This document shows, piece by piece, positions 9,471 through 18,971 of a DNA stretch of 64,000 nucleotides. The notes beneath the pieces were generated by a model. That model had not been told where the DNA came from. It did not search any database and saw only the letters and a list, made by a program, of their open reading frames with translations. Location of the stretch: contig NZ_CP121451.1 of NCBI RefSeq assembly GCF_029689945.1, positions 992,001 to 1,056,000 on the forward strand, written 5' to 3'. Each line of letters opens with the position of its first letter. The first letter of the stretch is position 1. This stretch comes from Paenibacillus amylolyticus. GTDB taxonomy: Bacteria; Bacillota; Bacilli; Paenibacillales; Paenibacillaceae. A program made the position numbers and the translations under genes.

Positions 9471-11983
9471 TCAGCTGACGGTCCGTGGACGCTCCATCCG
9501 GTTGATGCCAGGCACACGCAGTGTGGCCCATTCAGGACGGAAATGCTCTACTTTTCCAACGACAACGGTCATATCATCCAAAATTTCATGCTGCTGATAT
9601 CTAATGACACTCTCAAGCAGGCAATCAGCCAAATCTTGCGGATCATCTGTATCAATCTCTTGAATGAGCCGTTTCATCCATAGCTCTTTGTTCACGGCAT
9701 ACCCCGGTGCATCATAGATGCCATCCGTCATCATAATGAGGATATCACCTGGTTGTAGCTGTACCGTCACCAGATCGACTTCAATATCTTTGATAATACC
9801 AATTGGCAAATTGCTGGCTGAGACTTGAATAACCTCCTGTCCTCGTTTGATAAAGCTTGGCGTCGATCCGATTTTCATAAAAGTGGTCTCTGCCGTATAT
9901 TCATCAATCAGCGCCATATCCACGGTGGCATACATCTCTTCAGGAGAGCGGAGCATCAGAACGGAGTTCACGGATTTGATCGCCAGTTTCTCGTCCATGC
10001 CGGACTGCAACAACTGTTCCAGTATGTTCAGCGCCGCGCTGCTCTCCATGCGTGCCCGTTCTCCATTGCCCATTCCATCACTGAGCGCCACCGCGAAAGT
10101 ACCATTGCCTAACTCCACTGTACTGAAGCTGTCGCCTGACATCACATCTCCCCCTTTTGCGGCGGCAGCAACACCCGTGGTCACCTCGAACGTTTTGGCT
10201 GAACCAAACGTAACGGTTGCCAGTCCCTGACGAGGGTCCGTCATGGTCTCATGCAGGACGGCGATATGTTCGTCCAATACATCCGATATCAGCGGAGCAA
10301 TCATTTTCCGGCACTCATCGAATCCACGTGTGTATGCATGTACAATCTCGATCTCCACATTGCCCGCTTCCAGATTGATTATCTCAATCGAGTGGATGGA
10401 CAAGCCCAGTGACTCCAATGCATCCCGAATCTGCTCCTCCTGCTGCACCATCTCCTCACTTTCCCGCTGAATTTCTTTGGCCAGGTCCTCCATGACCTGA
10501 GATACACCGGACAATTGCTCTGCAACCAGCTGCCGGCTATCGATAATCTGGCGTTTCCACTGCATATTATGTTGATGTAACCCATACTGGGCACGCATGA
10601 CCTCAAGGACCTCTTCCGGTTTTGCACACACCCTGTTCCATTCCACGGGAATCTGCTTGCCTGAGATCTCCGGGTTCCCTTCAATGGTGCTCATCACGTC
10701 GGTCATATATTTGTAGGTTTGAATAAACTTCGCATCCCAGCATTGCGTACGCTTGAAGCAGCTTGCACACGTGCCCTCGGCAACCGCATTCATGAAATGA
10801 TCCATCCCGCCTTCTTTCTGGATCGGTTCTCCCGCACCGGACATCTGATCGAAGCTGCGTGACAATTGACGGAATACCTGTGAGAACCGGGTCACCCGTT
10901 CTGCCGTGATATCCCTTATCCGTTTGGCATACTCATGCTGGGATTTCGTATGATCCTGCGTACCTGGTACATATTTGGATATCGCCGTCATCAAGCTCTT
11001 GGGGGTCAACATGAATAATACAATAGCAGCACACGTCTCCCATAATGAGTTCATAACATCGCCTGGTCCTCCCAGATATATGGATAGAATGGACGAACCC
11101 AGCAGCATGCCCAGTGCAACCGCCGCACGTTTGCCCTCTCGAAGCATACCCGCCAGCATCCCGGCAAAAGCAAGCAGGCTCATCTGATACACCGCTGACA
11201 TGTCAGCCAGACTCAGAATCAAGCCGGTAATGACACCAACCGAGGCTCCAAGGGGGCTCCGCCCACCAGCGCAAAGATTAATATGAGGTAACGGGAGAGC
11301 ATATGCTCGACGGACAAGGACTGAATGGTCCATCCAACAGCTCCCGTCATCACGGAAGCGAGTAATATGATTAGGCAGAGGATCTCCTCGTTCTTTAGGC
11401 TGAATTTCTTTTTGCGGTAGGTGAAGATCGGTATGGCTTGTATGAAAACAAGGGTGAGCACGAAGCTGAGTACCGAATCCATCGTGAGCATCAGCATGGC
11501 ATACCAGCTGAAGGATGGCCCGATCACAACGGCGAATAATTTGACCATAAATGTAGTCGTAAACACCATCGTTGGCGCATAAGATAATTCAGCACGATCA
11601 TACGACTCCAGTCCACGGAAGAGCAGATAAAAGATGGCGATCTCCGATGCAACAATGAGTGGTACGGGAAATGGTGCAAAGAGACTGCCTGCGAGCAGAG
11701 CGGCGCCTACCGGAATGATGTAATCCCTGCGCATGAAGGCAATTACGGCAAAGTATGCAATGGCAAAGGGAGATAACTCATTCAGGATCATTGCCTTTCC
11801 GAGCAGAAATCCCATAAACGTAAGCAGCAGTACCCATTTGCGGGAAGCAACCATTTGGACAGCCTTGCGGGAGCCCAGCCACTGTTTCAGACGTACCGAC
11901 AGCTCCTCCCGAGCTTCCGTACCTCCTTTACCTGCTTTCATTCCCGGAAATTGAATGACATTCCACTTTTCCATCATCCTCAA
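9471..11983 (-). CDS. spoIIE: Stage II sporulation protein E, PP2C phosphatase (frameshifted)
   Basis: Dephosphorylates SpoIIAA to release sigma-F in the forespore and works at the polar septum. The N-terminal 320 or so residues are strongly hydrophobic (about ten membrane segments). A central region with paired cysteines (CASCFKRTQC) follows, then a C-terminal PP2M domain with metal-binding aspartates in GDSFSTVE, SDGMGNG, MMTDGIYD and DDMTVVV. Two frames overlap near 11250; they join as GGAPLGASVGVITGL if the run of five C (G5, 11252-11256 plus strand) were six. Restored length about 837 residues. The start may be the TTG at 11983 or ATGs at 11977/11974; no spacing is clearly best. Confidence 0.93.
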
Positions 11984-12035
11984 GGCACCCCATTCGATTA
12001 ATTTGAATTTTCGTGTTTCGTTCTCGATGGTTCTG

Positions 12036-12068
12036 ATTATAGATAGATTAGAAGACGTAGTTTGTCAG
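12036..12068 (-). promoter_or_regulatory. spoIIE promoter with 21-bp spacer (Spo0A-activated type)
   Basis: Minus strand -35-like CTGACA (12063-12068) and a perfect -10 TATAAT (12036-12041), separated by 21 bases instead of 17. The same abnormal spacing characterises the Spo0A-dependent sigma-A promoters of spoIIE and spoIIG in B. subtilis. A TGTCGTA box (12095-12101), 6 of 7 to the 0A box, lies 26 bases upstream of the -35. Confidence 0.7.
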
Positions 12069-12094
12069 AATAGGTGGGCAGGGTTCAAAAAGTT

Positions 12095-12101
12095 TACGAC
12101 A
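12095..12101 (-). promoter_or_regulatory. Putative Spo0A box upstream of spoIIE
   Basis: TGTCGTA on the minus strand inside TTTTGTCGTAAA; consensus TGTCGAA. Its placement upstream of the -35 fits activation. Confidence 0.5.
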
Positions 12102-12380
12102 AAAGAAACAAGCCTGGCGCGGTGGAGCGAAACCCCCGGCCCTATTGTGGTTTCATTCATTCCCCTACCTGATTCCGACAATCGGAATGTCTGATTTTGA
12201 ATCGGAGCTGGTGTGGTCTCGCCATCATTTGAGCAGGATAACTGTGGAATGCCACGGAAACCTGTCGGTAAAAAATGGTAGACGACAAATGTTCTTATGG
12301 TTCCATTTTGCCGTGCAGAAAAACTAAGGATATGGAGCTTCACCTTACAAAAAAGCTATTCACTTACTCCAAGTGAAAGA
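12102..12380. other. Non-coding stretch between yabR terminator and spoIIE promoter
   Basis: No convincing gene. A short hairpin ATTCCGA/TCGGAAT lies at about 12172-12188. A minus-strand open frame of 92 codons (12065-12343) has no ribosome binding site and runs into the spoIIE promoter. The tRNA genes found at this spot in B. subtilis are not seen. Confidence 0.5.
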
Positions 12381-12383
12381 AAC

Positions 12384-12418
12384 GCAAAAAAACCGTTAGC
12401 CTGTAGGCTAACGGTTTT
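12384..12418 (-). terminator. Strong terminator after yabR
   Basis: Perfect 13-bp stem AAAACCGTTAGCC / GGCTAACGGTTTT with a 4-base loop, followed on the minus strand by more T. The A-run on the other side would let it work in both directions. Confidence 0.9.
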
Positions 12419-12448
12419 ACTTATATGTTCAGATCAGGTTGTGACAGA

Positions 12449-12979
12449 TTACACACGCTTGGCTCCACGGCCTCCGCGTTTGCCTTCTGTGTTCTTCTTA
12501 AGCGAAGAAATCCGCTCTTCACTATCTTTCAGGAAGCGTGACATTTTATCCTCAAATGAAGGTTTGCCTGCTGCGGGCTTGAAAGAACGGCCTCCACGGT
12601 CTCCGCGGTTAAATCCACCGCCGCCGCCACCACGACCTTGGCCACCACTTGGGCCTCCGCCGCTGAATCGTTCGCGATCTCCTCCACTGCGTTCCGGTCT
12701 AGGAGCTCTTGGGGGTCTGGATTGTGTTTGTTGCTCAACCGGTTTGTCAACAGCTTGCTTAATGGAAAGTCCGATCTTGCCATCCTTGTCAACGTTGATA
12801 ACCTTCACTGTAACGAGGTCATTCAGCTTCAGGTGGTCGTTGACATCCTTGACGTAATTGTCGGCGATTTCCGAGATGTGAACGAGACCCGTGACACCTC
12901 CTGACAGATCCACAAATGCTCCAAAATGCGTGATTCCTGTCACCTTGCCCTCTAACTTGGTGCCCACTTCAATTGCCAT
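12449..12979 (-). CDS. yabR: S1 RNA-binding domain protein with RGG-rich tail, YabR type
   Basis: One S1 domain occupies residues 1-75 (GTKLEGKVTGITHFGAFVD, TGLVHISEIADNYVKD, KVINVDKDGKIGLSIK), the fold found in ribosomal protein S1 and polynucleotide phosphorylase. It is followed by a low-complexity tail rich in Arg, Gly and Pro and a short charged helix. At 176 residues it is longer than the B. subtilis protein because of this tail. The ATG at 12979 gives the family start MAIEVG. GGGAGG lies 13 bases upstream, rather far. Confidence 0.9.
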   Translation of the reverse strand: MAIEVGTKLEGKVTGITHFGAFVDLSGGVTGLVHISEIADNYVKDVNDHLKLNDLVTVKVINVDKDGKIGLSIKQAVDKPVEQQTQSRPPRAPRPERSGGDRERFSGGGPSGGQGRGGGGGGFNRGDRGGRSFKPAAGKPSFEDKMSRFLKDSEERISSLKKNTEGKRGGRGAKRV

Positions 12980-13052
12980 AGAATAAAATGATCCTCCCTT
13001 AAAAATATACAACCCGATTTTTGAATGCCAAAATCAATGCTGCGCTAATGTA

Positions 13053-13082
13053 ATTATACCTTATGCCGTAAACCAAGGTCAA
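13053..13082 (-). promoter_or_regulatory. Sigma-A promoter of yabR
   Basis: Minus strand TTGACC (13077-13082), an 18-base spacer, TATAAT (13053-13058). It gives yabR its own transcription start after divIC. Confidence 0.7.
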
Positions 13083-13176
13083 CTGAACACTACCCCATCA
13101 GAGAGCCTATTTTTTCCGGTTTAACGGCTTCAGACACACGGATAACAAACCTAGCTCGGTAATGGACCGAATTCCA

Positions 13177-13512
13177 TCAGTTCCCTGACTCTTCAACCTG
13201 GATCGGTGTTTCCTCAGGAAGATAATATCCTTTTTTCCGTGCCAGCTGTCCTATGTATTCAGGGTCATTCAACCGGCTGACTTCGTACTTCAACTGTTCC
13301 AGCTTCTTCAACGTATCTTCCTTTGAAGCTTGCTGAGTGGCCAGATGAGAACTCTTGTCCGAAATTTGTGCAGTTTGCACAAGGAATGTATATCCTGCCC
13401 ATATTACAAATACAATCATAAACGTCATCCAAAGCATGAGGCGCCTTTTTGCACCGGCAGATTTTCCTTGGTTAGTTGGAGCCTTTGCTCTGCCCACAGG
13501 TGTTTTACCCAT
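13177..13512 (-). CDS. divIC: Septum formation initiator DivIC (FtsB family)
   Basis: Bitopic division protein that forms a complex with FtsL and DivIB at the septum. 111 residues: a basic cytoplasmic N-terminus (residues 1-25), one membrane helix (LMLWMTFMIVFVIWAGYTFL), then a coiled coil (residues 50-80) and the conserved end EYIGQLARKKGYYLPEETP. The ATG at 13512 has AAGGAGG 6 bases upstream. The frame stays open 27 codons further but without family similarity. Preceded by yabQ, as in other spore formers. Confidence 0.93.
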   Translation of the reverse strand: MGKTPVGRAKAPTNQGKSAGAKRRLMLWMTFMIVFVIWAGYTFLVQTAQISDKSSHLATQQASKEDTLKKLEQLKYEVSRLNDPEYIGQLARKKGYYLPEETPIQVEESGN

Positions 13513-13523
13513 TACGGACCTCC

Positions 13524-14093
13524 TTAAAACCAGCGTTTCCATATCGCTGCAATTCTTGTACCCACACGGATCATGAAGCGTGGCGTTACCCAATGTTTCA
13601 GGAGCGGCCTAAACATCCAGCGGAACAACTTGCCGAAAGGTACCAAACATTGCAGCACCAGCCTGCCCAAGAATAATAGTATCGCAATTACAAAACCGAA
13701 TAATACGCGAATTAACTTATATATTCCTTTAGCCGGCATAACGATCAGGATGTTAAGGATATGTCCACACCAATGAATCAGCGTTCTTGCGAGTTTAATT
13801 AACATTACCACAAAACGCTGGGTTGTAACACTTAAAAGCCAAAAATAGAAGCAAACCCCTATAATCAGCCCCAAAAAGACATAAAACCGCAACTGTCCGT
13901 GGTTTCCGGCGTATAGCATCCGAAAAACGAACAGCGCGGAAGCAACCCAGTACAACAGATCGAGTGTATGAATACTCCACCTCGGAAATCGCAGCTGTCC
14001 GGACAGTACCCGGTAACTGTCGTAGGCCATCCCCATCACGACCCCCGAAGTAAGCATCCACATCAATGTGATCCATTGAGTATCCGGACTCAT
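13524..14093 (-). CDS. yabQ: Spore cortex biosynthesis protein YabQ
   Basis: 189-residue polytopic membrane protein needed for cortex formation in B. subtilis. Hydrophobic segments cover roughly residues 5-25, 45-65, 70-90 and a long stretch 100-150, ending in a basic tail. The motif GVVMGMAYDSYRV at the first helix is typical. The ATG overlaps the yabP stop as ATGA, which indicates translational coupling. Expression under sigma-E is known for the family; I see no separate promoter here. Confidence 0.9.
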   Translation of the reverse strand: MSPDTQWITLMWMLTSGVVMGMAYDSYRVLSGQLRFPRWSIHTLDLLYWVASALFVFRMLYAGNHGQLRFYVFLGLIIGVCFYFWLLSVTTQRFVVMLIKLARTLIHWCGHILNILIVMPAKGIYKLIRVLFGFVIAILLFLGRLVLQCLVPFGKLFRWMFRPLLKHWVTPRFMIRVGTRIAAIWKRWF

Positions 14094-14374
14094 CGGAACA
14101 TCTTGCCAAACAGGCCTTTACCATTTTTGGACTGGGAACCGGGGTCCAGATATTGGAGCGAACTCACTGTACCTTCAATGGATAACAGACCTTCCTCCAG
14201 GCTCAGGTTTTTGATATGTAAATTGTGCCCCCGGATGGTCAGATGCCCAAGTTCAGTCTGCAGCAAAAATTCCTCACTGTCGAAGCTCTCCACGTTGGAG
14301 ACACCCGTCAGATCCAGCAGTTTCCGATTCTGCATGCTCAGATGATGCTGTTTGGCCTTACCGTGCTCAACCAT
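14090..14374 (-). CDS. yabP: Sporulation protein YabP
   Basis: 94-residue YabP/YqfC-family protein, required for sporulation and coupled to yabQ. Recognisable stretches are HHLSMQNRKLLDLTGV, SEEFLLQTELGHLTIRG and LSLEEGLLSIEG. AGGAGGGG lies 8 bases before the ATG. Soluble, no membrane helix. Separated from rqcP by a terminator, so the pair yabP-yabQ probably has its own sporulation promoter within 14375-14465. Confidence 0.9.
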   Translation of the reverse strand: MVEHGKAKQHHLSMQNRKLLDLTGVSNVESFDSEEFLLQTELGHLTIRGHNLHIKNLSLEEGLLSIEGTVSSLQYLDPGSQSKNGKGLFGKMFR

Positions 14375-14466
14375 GGCATGTACCCCTCCTTCTTACACCT
14401 AGCTTATGGATGGGGAGGTTGGAATAGAACCAGTGTTGTTGAACAAATAGCTCGGCATCCAGTAAA

Positions 14467-14503
14467 ACAAAAACGCCCTTCCCTGTTACAGGAGGACGTT
14501 TCG
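14467..14503 (-). terminator. Terminator between rqcP and yabP
   Basis: Minus-strand imperfect hairpin starting AAACGTCC and ending GGGCGTTTTTG, about 45 bases downstream of the restored rqcP stop. Confidence 0.65.
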
Positions 14504-14545
14504 ATTCAACTTGCATTGGATGTATGTTCAATACCGGATGTACTG

Positions 14546-14823
14546 TTACCAGTTCATCCCGTTATCCTTGGCGATCGGCTCTTCCTTCACCAAGGTGTAG
14601 AGGCTGCTCGCCTCATCCTTTTGGTACTCTCGGCAATTCGCTCCACCTTCACGGTAACCAGTTTCTGACCGAACTGAACCGTCAGCTCATCGCCTACTTT
14701 GACATTGGCGCTGGGCTTCGCTTCACGTCCGTTCACCAGAACACGTCCCTGTTCAGAGACGTCCTTGGCCACAGTGCGGCGTTTGATTAGCCGGGAGACC
14801 TTCAGGAATTTATCAAGACGCAT
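14546..14823 (-). CDS. rqcP: RNA-binding S4 domain protein RqcP (frameshifted at the end)
   Basis: S4-domain factor of the ribosome quality-control pathway; with RqcH it drives alanine tailing of stalled nascent chains. The S4 motif MRLDKFLKVSRLIKRRTVAK and LVNGREAKPS..KVGDELTVQFG are intact. The open frame stops at 14587 after an aberrant end. With one more A in the run of four (T4, 14619-14622 plus strand), the C-terminus becomes STKKDEASSLYTLVKEEP and ends at TAA 14546-14548, for 92 residues, close to the family's 86. The start ATG overlaps the hup stop by one base (TAATG). Confidence 0.93.
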
Positions 14824-15095
14824 TATTTTACGGCTTCTTTAAGTTTGTTGCCTGCTTTGAATGCAGGAACAGTGGACTCAGGAATCACGATTTCATTCCC
14901 TGTTTGTGGGTTACGTCCGGTACGACCGGAACGCTTGCGGGTCTCAAAAGTGCCAAAGCCGATCAATTGTACTTTGTCTCCGCTGGCAAGTGCATCTGTA
15001 ATTTCTCCCAAAAAGCCGTTCAATACGGACTCAACGTCTTTTTTAGTCAAACCACTTTTGGTTGAAATGTTGTTAATCAGATCTGTTTTGTTCAT
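14823..15095 (-). CDS. hup: DNA-binding protein HU
   Basis: Histone-like dimer that bends and compacts DNA. 90 residues with the HU signature GFGTFETRKRSGRTGRNPQTG and PAFKAGNKLKEAVK at the end. The ATG at 15095 has GGGAGG 8 bases upstream; the open frame further up has no similarity. Placement between mazG and rqcP differs from B. subtilis and matches the Paenibacillus arrangement I know. Confidence 0.96.
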   Translation of the reverse strand: MNKTDLINNISTKSGLTKKDVESVLNGFLGEITDALASGDKVQLIGFGTFETRKRSGRTGRNPQTGNEIVIPESTVPAFKAGNKLKEAVK

Positions 15096-15402
15096 TTTTA
15101 AAAGCCTCCCAAATTGAAAAAAAAGTATCTGCGATCCCTGACAATACATCGATTGCCGCTGATTCGCGTTAGGTCACTACACAAGTATTCTGGCTTGGCA
15201 TCTGAAATCCTGCCTCGGTCCACGACTTTTTTAGCTTTTTTGTCGATGATCCGCAGGGAACGGTCTAAGACCAGTACCCGAAACCATCCATGACTAAACA
15301 CTAATCCAGTCATTACAGTTGAACACATGTTCGTATTATCATAACATACTGCATAGCATGATGGAATAAGGTTTGTTGCTATTTTCCAGAAAATTGAACC
15401 CG
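15096..15402. other. hup upstream region
   Basis: 307 bases without a gene. The hup ribosome binding site is at the left edge. I see no convincing promoter by eye; a TATGAT-like sequence near 15340 has only a poor -35. A minus-strand open frame of 76 codons (15098-15328) is not credible. Confidence 0.4.
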
Positions 15403-16896
15403 TTACAATCCAGCCTTCTTCGCATCCTGCCAGAATTGCTCCATTTCCTCTACATTGCTATCTGCTGGTGTTCTTCCCTGTTCACGCAAACGCTCCTCGA
15501 TGTACTGGAACCGCCCGACGAACTTGCGGTTGGTCGCAGCAAGCGCCTCTTCCGGGTCCGTATCGATGAATCTCGCAACGTTCGCTGCCGCGAATAACAA
15601 ATCACCCAGTTCAAGCTTCCGTTCTTCCGCTGATTGGCCTTGTTGCACCGCTTCTTTCAATTCCGCCAGTTCTTCCTCGATCTTGGCAAACACACCTTCA
15701 ACATCATCCCAGTCAAAGCCCACTTTGGCTGCTTTCTTCTGTAACTTGTATCCTTTCATCAATGCAGGCAGGTCACGAGGTATGCCATCCAGAACGGACA
15801 CCTTCTGCTGATCCTGGCCCTTGCGCTTCTTCTCCTCTGCTTTCATCTGTTCCCAGTTCTGAAGAGCTTCATTCGCATCTTCTGCCTGATGTTCGCCAAA
15901 AACATGGGGATGACGGAAGATCAGCTTATCATTCAGACCTTCGATGACATCATACACATTAAATGTGCCCACTTCTTCTTCCATCTGGGAATGCAATAAA
16001 ATCTGCAGCAACAGATCGCCCAGCTCTTCTTTCATATGGTCAGGGTCATCCTCATCGATCGTTTCAATGACCTCATACGTCTCTTCAATCAGGTTTTTGC
16101 GGATGGACTGATGGGTCTGCTCCTGATCCCACGGACAGCCACCCGGACTGCGGAGAATGTTCACGATCTCATGCAAACGCGCAAAGGAACGACGACGCAA
16201 GGCATCATCCGTGTTCTTCGGTACATAAATCAGGGACAGATTGCCATATCCTTCGATCCGGTCCAGTTCGTGTAGCGGAATCTTGTGAATGACCTCCTGG
16301 CCCTGCACACCTAGCGCATGTCCAACAAATACGGGATAATCATCCGGGTAAACCTCCATCAGGCAGAGTTTCACGTCCGAAGCCGTGAACACGTCGTAGA
16401 CTTGTCCGATCAACGTATGTAGCTGTGGTTGTACCAGTTCTGTGTTCAGGCTGCTGGCATCCAGGAGTTGAAAGCCTTCAATTGGGTCAAAGCCAAGCCG
16501 GATAAAGGCTTCGTCCAGGAAGCTCTCTCCGCCCATAACACGCAGGGAAATGCCCATCTGCGGACAACGTTCTTTGAGCAGGCGTACACTTGCTTCTGCC
16601 ACCATCGGATGACCGGGTACGGCATACACGATCTCGGTTCCGGCCTCACCTTTGCGAGCGGCCTCGATCAGTTGGTTCGCGATCTCATCATACACCTCGG
16701 GGAAGGAGGACTTCGCCTCATAGATGGCATCAAATGAGGTCATCTCCAATCCCTCTTGCTTCAGATCATTCAATACGGGATGATCCAGCGTACGCACATA
16801 CAGCGTAGCTGCATGTTTCATTTTTTTGATAATACCTACGGTCAGCTGGTCTGCATCGCCAGATCCCAGACCCACTATGGTTAAAGCTGCACTCAT
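15403..16896 (-). CDS. yabN: YabN: tetrapyrrole methylase-like domain fused to MazG
   Basis: 497 residues, two parts. Residues 1-225 form a SAM-dependent tetrapyrrole methylase-like domain (TIVGLGSGDADQLT, AVPGHPMVAEASV). Residues 240-490 carry a duplicated MazG nucleoside triphosphate pyrophosphohydrolase (SPGGCPWDQEQTHQSIRKNL, EETYEVIETI, EELGDLLLQILLHSQM; then EELAELKEA and ELGDLLFAAANVARF), which clears non-canonical NTPs. GGAGG precedes the ATG. It follows the flippase gene and precedes hup, as in the yabM-yabN order of B. subtilis. Confidence 0.94.
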   Translation of the reverse strand: MSAALTIVGLGSGDADQLTVGIIKKMKHAATLYVRTLDHPVLNDLKQEGLEMTSFDAIYEAKSSFPEVYDEIANQLIEAARKGEAGTEIVYAVPGHPMVAEASVRLLKERCPQMGISLRVMGGESFLDEAFIRLGFDPIEGFQLLDASSLNTELVQPQLHTLIGQVYDVFTASDVKLCLMEVYPDDYPVFVGHALGVQGQEVIHKIPLHELDRIEGYGNLSLIYVPKNTDDALRRRSFARLHEIVNILRSPGGCPWDQEQTHQSIRKNLIEETYEVIETIDEDDPDHMKEELGDLLLQILLHSQMEEEVGTFNVYDVIEGLNDKLIFRHPHVFGEHQAEDANEALQNWEQMKAEEKKRKGQDQQKVSVLDGIPRDLPALMKGYKLQKKAAKVGFDWDDVEGVFAKIEEELAELKEAVQQGQSAEERKLELGDLLFAAANVARFIDTDPEEALAATNRKFVGRFQYIEERLREQGRTPADSNVEEMEQFWQDAKKAGL

Positions 16897-17055
16897 TACG
16901 TAAAACCTCCATCCGAATCATCCTGTTCAAGTTCATTGATTCATCGTGCCTGTCTAGGATGGCACTCTATAATTACACGTATTATACCAGAATCATTCGA
17001 TATCCTATAATTGCATATGGGCTGTGCTTCATGCAGAAGCTCCGTGAGCATGAAA

Positions 17056-18802
17056 TTAGCGCAGCACACGCAGTCTGCGCAGCAGCTTGGCCAGGCGAGG
17101 CCCCAGACTTGGGCACAGCCGTCAGTTCCGCGGCGGTCGGCAGCCCTGTCCGGGCCGCCGCCAGCAATAACACGGCTGAGCCTGCGGCAATGCCCAGCAG
17201 GCTCACGCCCATCGCGGCCAGCCTGCCATCGGCCGCGACCCCCATGCCGCCGAGTACGGCTTCGGCGGCCCAGGCAGTGCCTAACGCCGCCAGACTCATG
17301 GCGGCGATCACCAGCGCCGGCTTCGCCAGGACGGCGCCAGGGGCAGGGCGCAGGGCGACAAGTCGCGCCAGCAGCGCCACATTCAGGCCAGCCGCCAGCA
17401 TGTAGGCGGCTGCGCCTGCCAGGGCCGCGCCGCTGATGCCCAGCGCCGGCACAAGCATAACGTTTAGCAGCGCCTTGACGCCTGCGGCGGCCAGCATGCT
17501 AAACGCGGGTGCGCGCACGGCGCCGAGGCCTTGCAGCAGCGCCGCCGCAATAATGCTGACGGTGCTGCCCGAGCCGTCAGCGCCATGTACCGCAGTGCTT
17601 CGGTGCCTGCGGCATCTCCGTACAGCATGCGGTTAATCGGCTCCGCCAGCACCGCGAGACCCGCGGATGCCGCCAGGCCGATCAACCAGAACCAGCGCAG
17701 CGCGAGGCCTGCCTGCTGCCGGACGGCTTCTGGCCCGCCTTTTAACCGGGCTTCCGCCATCGCCGGAATAAACAACACGGACAGTGACGTGGCCAGCATC
17801 GTCACCAGTTGAACCAGCGGCAAGCCACGGTTGTAGATGCCGAAGGAAACCATGGACTGGAGTTCATCCAGTCCTTCTCCCCGCAGAAGCCGTGGAACAG
17901 TGAAGGTGTCCACCAGATTCATCAGCGGTACGGCCAGCGACCCAAGACAGACGGGAATGGCGTACATGAGAAGCGTCCTGATCCACTCACCGTTGGATCG
18001 TGTTCGTTCTGCCAGAGCGGGGTTATTAGCCCTCACCGTTTTCAACTGCGGCGTAATCGACCCATGTTGATGATGATTATGCCCATCTGTTCTAGTCTCC
18101 CCGCCTTCACTGCTCCATGCTGAATCCAAACGTCCCGTTCCCACTTCCTTGCCTTTCCGCCGGTGACGGACCAAGTATCCTAACATGGTAACAGCCCAAC
18201 CAATCCACCGGCAACGGAGCCCATCATGGCTCCAGCGGCAATCGTTTCAAGCGAAGCTTCCCGTCTCATCAACCACAGAAGCAGAACAATCATGACGGTA
18301 ACACGTATCGTCTGCTCCACCACTTGCGATACTGCTGTTGGCACCATCTGCTGCAAGCCCTGAAAATATCCACGCAGTCCTGTCATCACCGGAACGAACA
18401 ACAAAGCCCACGAAGCTGCACGAATGGATGGAACCACATGGCGATTGCCAATGATGTCAGCGATCAGCGGCGCACCTGCATACATCAAGATTCCCATAAT
18501 GAACCCAATCCCACCAAGCAGCATGGAAGATAACCGGATAATCCTTCTGCTCTCGTTCGGTCTTCCAAGTGCATTCTGTTCCGCTACGAATTTGGATACG
18601 GCCAGAGGCAGTCCGGCAGCAGCAAGCGTAACCATGAGCATATATAACGGGTACACCGTATTGTAAATGCCAAAAACACCGTCTCCCCCAGATTCTGCAA
18701 CGGAATCTTCTGAAAAGCACCAATGATTTTGGAGATAATGGCGGCAAGCCCAAGCACAAATGCACCCTGTAGCAGCCTTGAGCCTGTAGACGGCTGTTTC
18801 AT
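17056..18802 (-). CDS. Polysaccharide/lipid flippase, SpoVB-MurJ (YabM) family (four indels)
   Basis: MATE/MOP-type membrane exporter of the YabM/SpoVB group, presumably moving a lipid-linked cell-wall precursor. The coding region is split over four frames that join at: G6 read as five (C5 at 18685-18689 plus strand), giving LQNLGGDGVFGIYNTVYP; one base missing near 18186-18193 (VGLL-TMLGYLVRHR); one missing near 17573 (ALTASGSTVSIIAAALLQG); and one extra G in CCCC 17101-17104, restoring the end GPRLAKLLRRLRVLR before TAA 17056-17058. The corrected length is 582 residues and a whole number of codons. GGGAGG lies just before the ATG at 18802. The last 600 bases are markedly GC-rich and the protein there is Ala-rich. 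A genuine decayed gene is possible, but the pattern matches indels elsewhere in the window. Confidence 0.85.
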
Positions 18803-18923
18803 AAGTTCCTCCCATATGTATCCTGGCATTCAAAAAGAAGCACAAAGCATTCTTTTGTTATTATACCTGCCAGAAGACACAGAGACGAATTCCTGGATCA
18901 ACAATCAAACGATTATAAAAAGC

Positions 18924-18962
18924 AAAAACTCCCGTATGCCCAAATCAAGGCACCAGGAGTTG
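18924..18962 (-). terminator. Terminator after spoVT
   Basis: Minus-strand hairpin AACTCC..GTGCC / GGGC..GGGAGTT followed by TTTTTGC, ten bases beyond the spoVT stop. Confidence 0.8.
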
Positions 18963-18971
18963 ATCTGCTAT

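Noticed and set aside
12065..12343. Minus-strand open frame of 92 codons upstream of spoIIE
   Set aside because: No ribosome binding site, no family similarity, and it overlaps the spoIIE promoter.
17056..18802. Reading the flippase region as three separate genes
   Set aside because: The three frames overlap at single bases, follow the SpoVB/MurJ order of membrane segments, and merge into one whole-codon gene after four single-base corrections.
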